64,000 nt of DNA from positions 43,576-107,575 of the forward strand of contig AYSC01000009.1 of the NCBI GenBank assembly GCA_000503195.1, in the 5' to 3' direction. The notes below the pieces were generated by a model. The model ran no database searches, was not told the origin of the DNA, and saw nothing but the letters and a program-made list of their open reading frames with translations. The stretch is from Blastomonas sp. CACIA14H2 (lineage in GTDB: Bacteria; Pseudomonadota; Alphaproteobacteria; Sphingomonadales; Sphingomonadaceae). Numbering within the stretch: position 1 is the stretch's first letter; each line of letters starts with the position of its first letter. This document shows positions 59,934-64,000 of the stretch, one piece after another. The position numbers and the translations under genes are program-made.

Positions 59934-60854
59934 TCATTGCGCCATAGGACCCACCAGAAGTTGCGGATCGATTCTGGCGTCGTTCCACTTCATGCTCCAG
60001 TGCAGGTGCGGCCCGGTGGCGCGACCTGTCGCGCCGATTCGGCCGATCGGTTGGCCCTGGCGGACGGTGTCACCCAGTTTCACGTCGATCGCCGACAGGT
60101 GGAGAAACGCGCTGTTCAGCCCCATGCCATGATCGATCATAAGCAGGTTGCCTTCGAGCGAGAATGGCGTCGGTGCGGCCAGGATGACCACGCCATCGGC
60201 GGGCGCGACAACCGGCGTGCCCACCGACCCTGCGACATCCACACCGCTATGGAAGCTGCCCGGTTCGCCCGCATAGATGCGCTGCGACCCGAAGATGCCC
60301 GAGACGCGGCCCGTGGCGGGCCAGATAAACTGCTGCCGCCAGCCTGCGCTGTCCGATTGCCGGGCACGCGCCGCTTCGATCATCTCGAGTTCGGGCTTGC
60401 GCCGCGCCATGAAGGCCTCGCTCGGCACCCCGCCCCGCGCCGCCACCGCGACGAATTCTCGCCGCCAGGCCCGGGGCTCGACCGTCAGCGGCTCTGTCAC
60501 GACCTGGCCATCAGCAAAGGTCACGGTCAGTACGCCCAAGGGCGGCGCGTCGCGATTGAAGCCGAGCAGGAACGCGCCGTCGGGCGCAACCGGGACCTTG
60601 ACGCCATCGAGATCGAGCGCGGTCACGCCCCTTGGCGCCGTGCCGCGCAGCAGCGCCCCCTGTACCGGCGCGCCGCTCAGCCTGACGCCGCTGGGCAAGG
60701 GCCGCATCGCGCCGAAGGGACGGGTGAGAAAATCCGGACCGCTGGGCGCCGGCGCGGCTGATTGCGCTGGTGCAGGCTGCGGCGCGGACTGGGCGAGCAC
60801 CGGGACCGCCACCGCAAGCATGGCGAGACTGCCAAAAGCCAGTGCCCCCCGCAT
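59934..60854 (-). CDS. Periplasmic M23 family metallopeptidase
   Basis: The 306-residue protein has a signal peptide ('FGSLAMLAVAVPVLAQ'), a proline- and alanine-rich linker, a beta-rich middle, and a C-terminal LytM/M23 domain. The zinc and catalytic residues are H202 and D206 in 'FHSGVDVAG' and H283 and H285 in 'GPHLHWS'. It should cut peptide crosslinks of peptidoglycan, or activate an amidase if inactive, but the motif set is complete. It follows the DUF2093 gene by four bases, so the two form one unit. Confidence 0.92.
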   Translation of the reverse strand: MRGALAFGSLAMLAVAVPVLAQSAPQPAPAQSAAPAPSGPDFLTRPFGAMRPLPSGVRLSGAPVQGALLRGTAPRGVTALDLDGVKVPVAPDGAFLLGFNRDAPPLGVLTVTFADGQVVTEPLTVEPRAWRREFVAVAARGGVPSEAFMARRKPELEMIEAARARQSDSAGWRQQFIWPATGRVSGIFGSQRIYAGEPGSFHSGVDVAGSVGTPVVAPADGVVILAAPTPFSLEGNLLMIDHGMGLNSAFLHLSAIDVKLGDTVRQGQPIGRIGATGRATGPHLHWSMKWNDARIDPQLLVGPMAQ

Positions 60855-60858
60855 GCGA

Positions 60859-61062
60859 TCAGCCCTGGCCGAGCGCCGCGCGCACCGAAATCTCGCAGCT
60901 GGCATAAGCCTCCTGCCGTTCGACGCTCCAGTAGCGCAGCTCTTCCAGATCGATCTTCTGGCCGGTTTCGGCGCACAGCACATGGTCGCCCGCGCTGAGC
61001 AGGCGGAAGCCGTTGGGCATATAGTGCACGCGGGCGACACGATCGCGGTTGGACATCAACAT
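60859..61062 (-). CDS. DUF2093 domain protein
   Basis: The 67-residue protein matches DUF2093: 'VHYMPNGFRLLSAGDHVLCAETGQKIDLEELRYWS' read in parts, then 'VERQEAYASCEISVR'. These alphaproteobacterial proteins are commonly found near xseA, as here, but have no known role. Two cysteines (about 30 and 56) are present. ATG codons at 61062 and 61056 are both possible starts. Confidence 0.9.
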   Translation of the reverse strand: MLMSNRDRVARVHYMPNGFRLLSAGDHVLCAETGQKIDLEELRYWSVERQEAYASCEISVRAALGQG

Positions 61063-61160
61063 GGGGTCATCATGCTCCTGAAAGGCTGTATGGCAGCTTT
61101 ACCGAGGGCTGGCTGCGGTCTTGCCGGCAAAGATAAGCGATCCTGCGCGCCAGCGCAAAT

Positions 61161-62633
61161 CTACAGGAAACTCGCCTGGCGCGGCTCGGCGGTCCTGGGC
61201 TTCGCCTTGGCCGCAGGCGCCGGCGAGGAGGGTGGCGGGGGCGCGCCATCGGCAGGCGCGACATCGAGCGTGCCATCGCGGAAATGCAGCGTCAGCCGCG
61301 GTTCGCGCGAAGCGGCTGCCTTGTCGATCAGCGTGCGGCCATCGCTGGCGGTGACGCGCGCATAGCCGCGCTGCAGCGGCGCATCGGGATCGAGCTGCGC
61401 CAGCACGCGCTCAAGCCCGGCGAGCCGTTCGCCTGCCCGGCACGTAATGCGATCGAGCACCGCCGGATCGAGCGTCAGCCGCGCCAGCCGCTCGCGCGCA
61501 TGCGCGACGCGGGTATCGAGCACGGCAGGACGCAGCGCGCCCGAGGTCCGCGCCAGCGCGCCGCGCGCGTGCGCGAGCTGCAGGCCGAGCGCCGCGCGCA
61601 GCCGCTCGCCCAGATCGTCGGCGCGCTGCTGTTGCGGGCTGAGCAGATCGACGAGGCGCGGCAGCCGCTGCGCGCGCGCTTCCAGTCGTTCGCGGCACAG
61701 CGCGTGCCCCCGATTGACCGCACGGCTGGCACGCAGGCCGAATTCGGCGACGCAGGCGAGCAGTTCGGACCGCACCGGCACCGCCATTTCCGCCGCTGCC
61801 GTGGGCGTCGGCGCACGGCGATCGGCGGCGAAATCGGCGAGCGTCGTGTCGGTCTCGTGCCCCACGGCGGAGATGACCGGGATGACGCTCTCGGCAATCG
61901 CGCGTACCACCGGCTCCTCGTTGAACGCCCAGAGATCCTCGATCGAACCGCCGCCGCGCGCGACGATCAGCAGGTCGGGTCGCTCGCCCTCGGGCATCGC
62001 GCCAAAGCCGCGCACCGCAGCCGCGACCTGGCCTGCCGCCCCCTCGCCCTGCACCAGGACAGGCCAGACCAGCACATGGCTGGGGAAGCGGTCGGCGAGC
62101 CGGTGCAATATGTCGCGGATCACCGATCCGGTCGGCGATGTCACCACGCCGATGGTGCGCGGCAGGAAGGGCAACGCGCGCTTGCGCTGCTGATCGAACA
62201 GGCCTTCGGCGGCGAGCCGCGCCTTCAGCTTCTCGAACAGCTGCATCAGAGCGCCCTCGCCGGCGAGTTCGAGCGATTCGATCGTGATCTGGTACTTGGA
62301 CCGACCCGGAAAGGTGGTGAGCTTGCCGGTGGCGATGACGTCCAGCCCATCCTCGGGCCGGAACGGCAGCCGCTGCGCCGTGCCCTTCCAGATGATGCCG
62401 TCGATGACCGCCTTGTCGTCCTTGAGCGCGAGATAGCAATGGCCCGACGCGGCGCGCTTGAAGCCCGAAATCTCGCCGCGAATCCGCACATGCGAAAACC
62501 GGTCCTCGACCATGCGCTTCAGCTGCCCGGAGATTTCCGAAACCGACAGCGGCGGGGCGTTGTCGCCGGGGGGCATCTGGGCTAACAGCCCGCCCGAACG
62601 TGAAGACACATCATCTGAAAAGGGGTCGGGCAT
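61161..62633 (-). CDS. xseA: Exodeoxyribonuclease VII large subunit
   Basis: The 490-residue protein has an N-terminal OB-fold ('[20 protein letters not shown]', '[20 protein letters not shown]') and a catalytic region with '[19 protein letters not shown]', '[19 protein letters not shown]' and '[20 protein letters not shown]'. A long coiled-coil arm and a C-terminal region ('[13 protein letters not shown]') follow. ExoVII degrades single-stranded DNA. The C-terminus is extended by a proline-rich tail. Its ATG shares two bases with the purD start on the opposite strand. The AGGA site used for it lies inside the purD coding region. Confidence 0.95.
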   Translation of the reverse strand: MPDPFSDDVSSRSGGLLAQMPPGDNAPPLSVSEISGQLKRMVEDRFSHVRIRGEISGFKRAASGHCYLALKDDKAVIDGIIWKGTAQRLPFRPEDGLDVIATGKLTTFPGRSKYQITIESLELAGEGALMQLFEKLKARLAAEGLFDQQRKRALPFLPRTIGVVTSPTGSVIRDILHRLADRFPSHVLVWPVLVQGEGAAGQVAAAVRGFGAMPEGERPDLLIVARGGGSIEDLWAFNEEPVVRAIAESVIPVISAVGHETDTTLADFAADRRAPTPTAAAEMAVPVRSELLACVAEFGLRASRAVNRGHALCRERLEARAQRLPRLVDLLSPQQQRADDLGERLRAALGLQLAHARGALARTSGALRPAVLDTRVAHARERLARLTLDPAVLDRITCRAGERLAGLERVLAQLDPDAPLQRGYARVTASDGRTLIDKAAASREPRLTLHFRDGTLDVAPADGAPPPPSSPAPAAKAKPRTAEPRQASFL

Positions 62634-63900
62634 GAATATCCTGCTGGTGGGAAGCGGTGGACGCGAACATGCCCTGTGCTGGAAACTGGCGCAATCCCCG
62701 CAGGTCGAAAGCATCTTCGCCGCGCCCGGGAATCCGGGGATAGCCGAACATGCCCGCTGCGTCGCGCTCGATGTGACCGATCATGCAGCGGTGGCGGCCT
62801 TCTGCGCCGAAAAGGCCATCGGCCTGGTGGTGATCGGTCCCGAAGCGCCGCTGGTGGATGGCTTGGCGGATAGCCTGCGCGCCGCCGGTGTGCCGGTGTT
62901 CGGCCCTTCGGCCAGGGCGGCGCAGCTCGAGGGGTCCAAAGGGTTCACCAAGGCGCTGTGCGACCGCGCCGGCATTCCCACCGCGCGCTATGTCCGCGCC
63001 AGCCATCGTGCCGAAGCGCAGGCCGCGCTCGCCGGGTTCGACCTGCCCGTCGTCATCAAGGCGGACGGGCTGGCCGCGGGCAAAGGCGTGATCATCGCCG
63101 AGACCGCCGAGCAGGCCGAGGACGCGATCGGGCACATGTTCGCCGGAGCGTTCGGCGAGGCCGGGGCCGAAGTGGTGATCGAGGAATTCATGACCGGCGA
63201 GGAGGCGAGCTTCTTCGCGATCACCGACGGCAGCGCGATCGTCGCCTTTGGCTCGGCGCAGGACCATAAACGTGTCGGTGAAGGCGATACCGGCCCGAAC
63301 ACCGGCGGCATGGGCGCGTACAGCCCCGCACCGGTGCTGACGCCCGAGCTCGAAGCGCAGGTGATGGAGCGGATCATCGCGCCCACCGTCGCGACGCTCG
63401 CGGCGGAGGGCATGCCCTATTCGGGCGTGCTGTTTGCCGGCCTGATGCTGACCGGCGAAGGCCCCAAGCTGATCGAATATAATTGCCGCTTCGGGGACCC
63501 CGAATGCCAGGTGCTGATGACCCGATTGCAGAGCGATCTCGCCGAATTGCTGCTCGCGACCGCCAAGGGCGAGCTGGCGAGCTGCCCCCCTCCCCGGCTG
63601 TCGGACGATTATGCCCTGACCGTGGTGATGGCGGCCAAGGGCTATCCCGGCACGCCCGAAAAGGGTGGCGCGATCACACTGGGCGATGTCGGCACTGCCA
63701 GGGTCTTCCACGCGGGGACCGCGCTCAAGGACGGCACGCTCGTCGCGAATGGCGGCCGCGTGCTCAATGTCACCGCGACCGGCGGCAGCGTCACCGAAGC
63801 GCAGCGTGCCGCCTATGCCGCTGTCGATGCGATCGCTTTTCCCACCGGCTTCTGCCGCCGCGACATCGGCTGGCGCGAAGTCGCGCGCGAGCGGGGTTAA
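62632..63900 (+). CDS. purD: Phosphoribosylamine-glycine ligase
   Basis: The 422-residue ATP-grasp enzyme joins glycine to phosphoribosylamine in purine synthesis. Motifs are '[19 protein letters not shown]', '[15 protein letters not shown]', '[18 protein letters not shown]', '[20 protein letters not shown]' and '[15 protein letters not shown]'. The ATG at 62632 lies after AAGGGG, which falls within the first codons of xseA. Its 3' end overlaps the 3' end of a convergent gene by four bases. Confidence 0.96.
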   Translation: MNILLVGSGGREHALCWKLAQSPQVESIFAAPGNPGIAEHARCVALDVTDHAAVAAFCAEKAIGLVVIGPEAPLVDGLADSLRAAGVPVFGPSARAAQLEGSKGFTKALCDRAGIPTARYVRASHRAEAQAALAGFDLPVVIKADGLAAGKGVIIAETAEQAEDAIGHMFAGAFGEAGAEVVIEEFMTGEEASFFAITDGSAIVAFGSAQDHKRVGEGDTGPNTGGMGAYSPAPVLTPELEAQVMERIIAPTVATLAAEGMPYSGVLFAGLMLTGEGPKLIEYNCRFGDPECQVLMTRLQSDLAELLLATAKGELASCPPPRLSDDYALTVVMAAKGYPGTPEKGGAITLGDVGTARVFHAGTALKDGTLVANGGRVLNVTATGGSVTEAQRAAYAAVDAIAFPTGFCRRDIGWREVARERG

Positions 63901-64000
63901 AGCGCCGCCAGCACCGCGTCGCCGATCGCGACGGTGCCCATATTGCCGCCGAGATCCGCCCCCAGCGCGCCCGCGTTGAGCGCGCCCGCCACTGCTGCCT
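63897..64000 (-). CDS. Isocitrate/isopropylmalate dehydrogenase family, C-terminal fragment
   Basis: Only the last 33 codons and the stop (TAA, 63897-63899) are in the window; the rest lies past the right edge. The tail includes '[20 protein letters not shown]', which fits the C-terminal end of NAD-dependent isocitrate, homoisocitrate or tartrate dehydrogenases (DLGG...GDAV). The exact enzyme cannot be told from this part. Its stop overlaps the purD stop by three bases. Confidence 0.6.
   Translation of the reverse strand, partial: AAVAGALNAGALGADLGGNMGTVAIGDAVLAAL

Overview
The window is a 64 kb chromosomal segment from a GC-rich alphaproteobacterium, most likely a member of the Sphingomonadaceae. 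That placement is an inference. It rests on the high-GC codon use, three TonB-dependent receptors with an 'IVVTGS'-type N-terminus, the type-B L36 protein, GapR, DUF2093, DUF1244 and DUF6491 proteins, and the dispersed GC-rich hairpin repeats. Most of the window is housekeeping DNA with a few accessory insertions. No tRNA, rRNA, CRISPR array, prophage or complete insertion sequence was seen.

Layout. 0-5 kb: nadC, a T2 ribonuclease, an MFS exporter with a small monooxygenase-like protein, a methyltransferase and rpoZ. 4.8-5.9 kb: a repeat-rich gap carrying one AT-rich orphan gene. 5.9-15 kb: ettA, an M28 peptidase, an RcnB-like protein, an SH3 protein, a D-2-hydroxyacid dehydrogenase, an ammonium transporter and lepA. 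15-24.6 kb: a lipid-kinase-like protein, a metallophosphoesterase, a GMC oxidoreductase, hrpB, a MATE transporter, a tiny membrane peptide, an interrupted gene, a polyprenyl synthase and chorismate mutase. 24.6-33.8 kb: a serine hydrolase, PhzF, pdxH, an ABA4-like protein, a DnaJ-type protein, YihY, fabI, a DUF4160/DUF2442 pair and aroC. 34-40.7 kb: three transporters, then secreted or envelope proteins. 41-49.2 kb: rpmJ, a Phd/PIN toxin-antitoxin pair, pyruvate kinase, gapR, and yebC-ruvC-ruvA-ruvB, which is interrupted by a DUF559 nuclease unit and a HicBA module. 49-60 kb: a probable iron-uptake pair (receptor plus PepSY protein) and two very large TonB-dependent receptors. 60-64 kb: an M23 peptidase, a DUF2093 protein, xseA, purD and the tail of an isocitrate/isopropylmalate dehydrogenase-type gene.

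The most unusual structures are as follows. First, a DUF559 endonuclease-like gene is framed to the base by 33-bp inverted repeats, and these repeats belong to the same hairpin family found without a gene elsewhere in the window. Second, a HicBA module lies between ruvA and ruvB and overlaps ruvB. Third, the divergent genes xseA and purD have start codons sharing one CATG palindrome. Fourth, a PIN toxin has lost one expected catalytic aspartate. Fifth, a small membrane-protein gene is interrupted by two in-frame stops.

Long open frames opposite real genes are common here because of the base composition, and they were left out. All homology statements come from reading motifs by eye; no database search was run.
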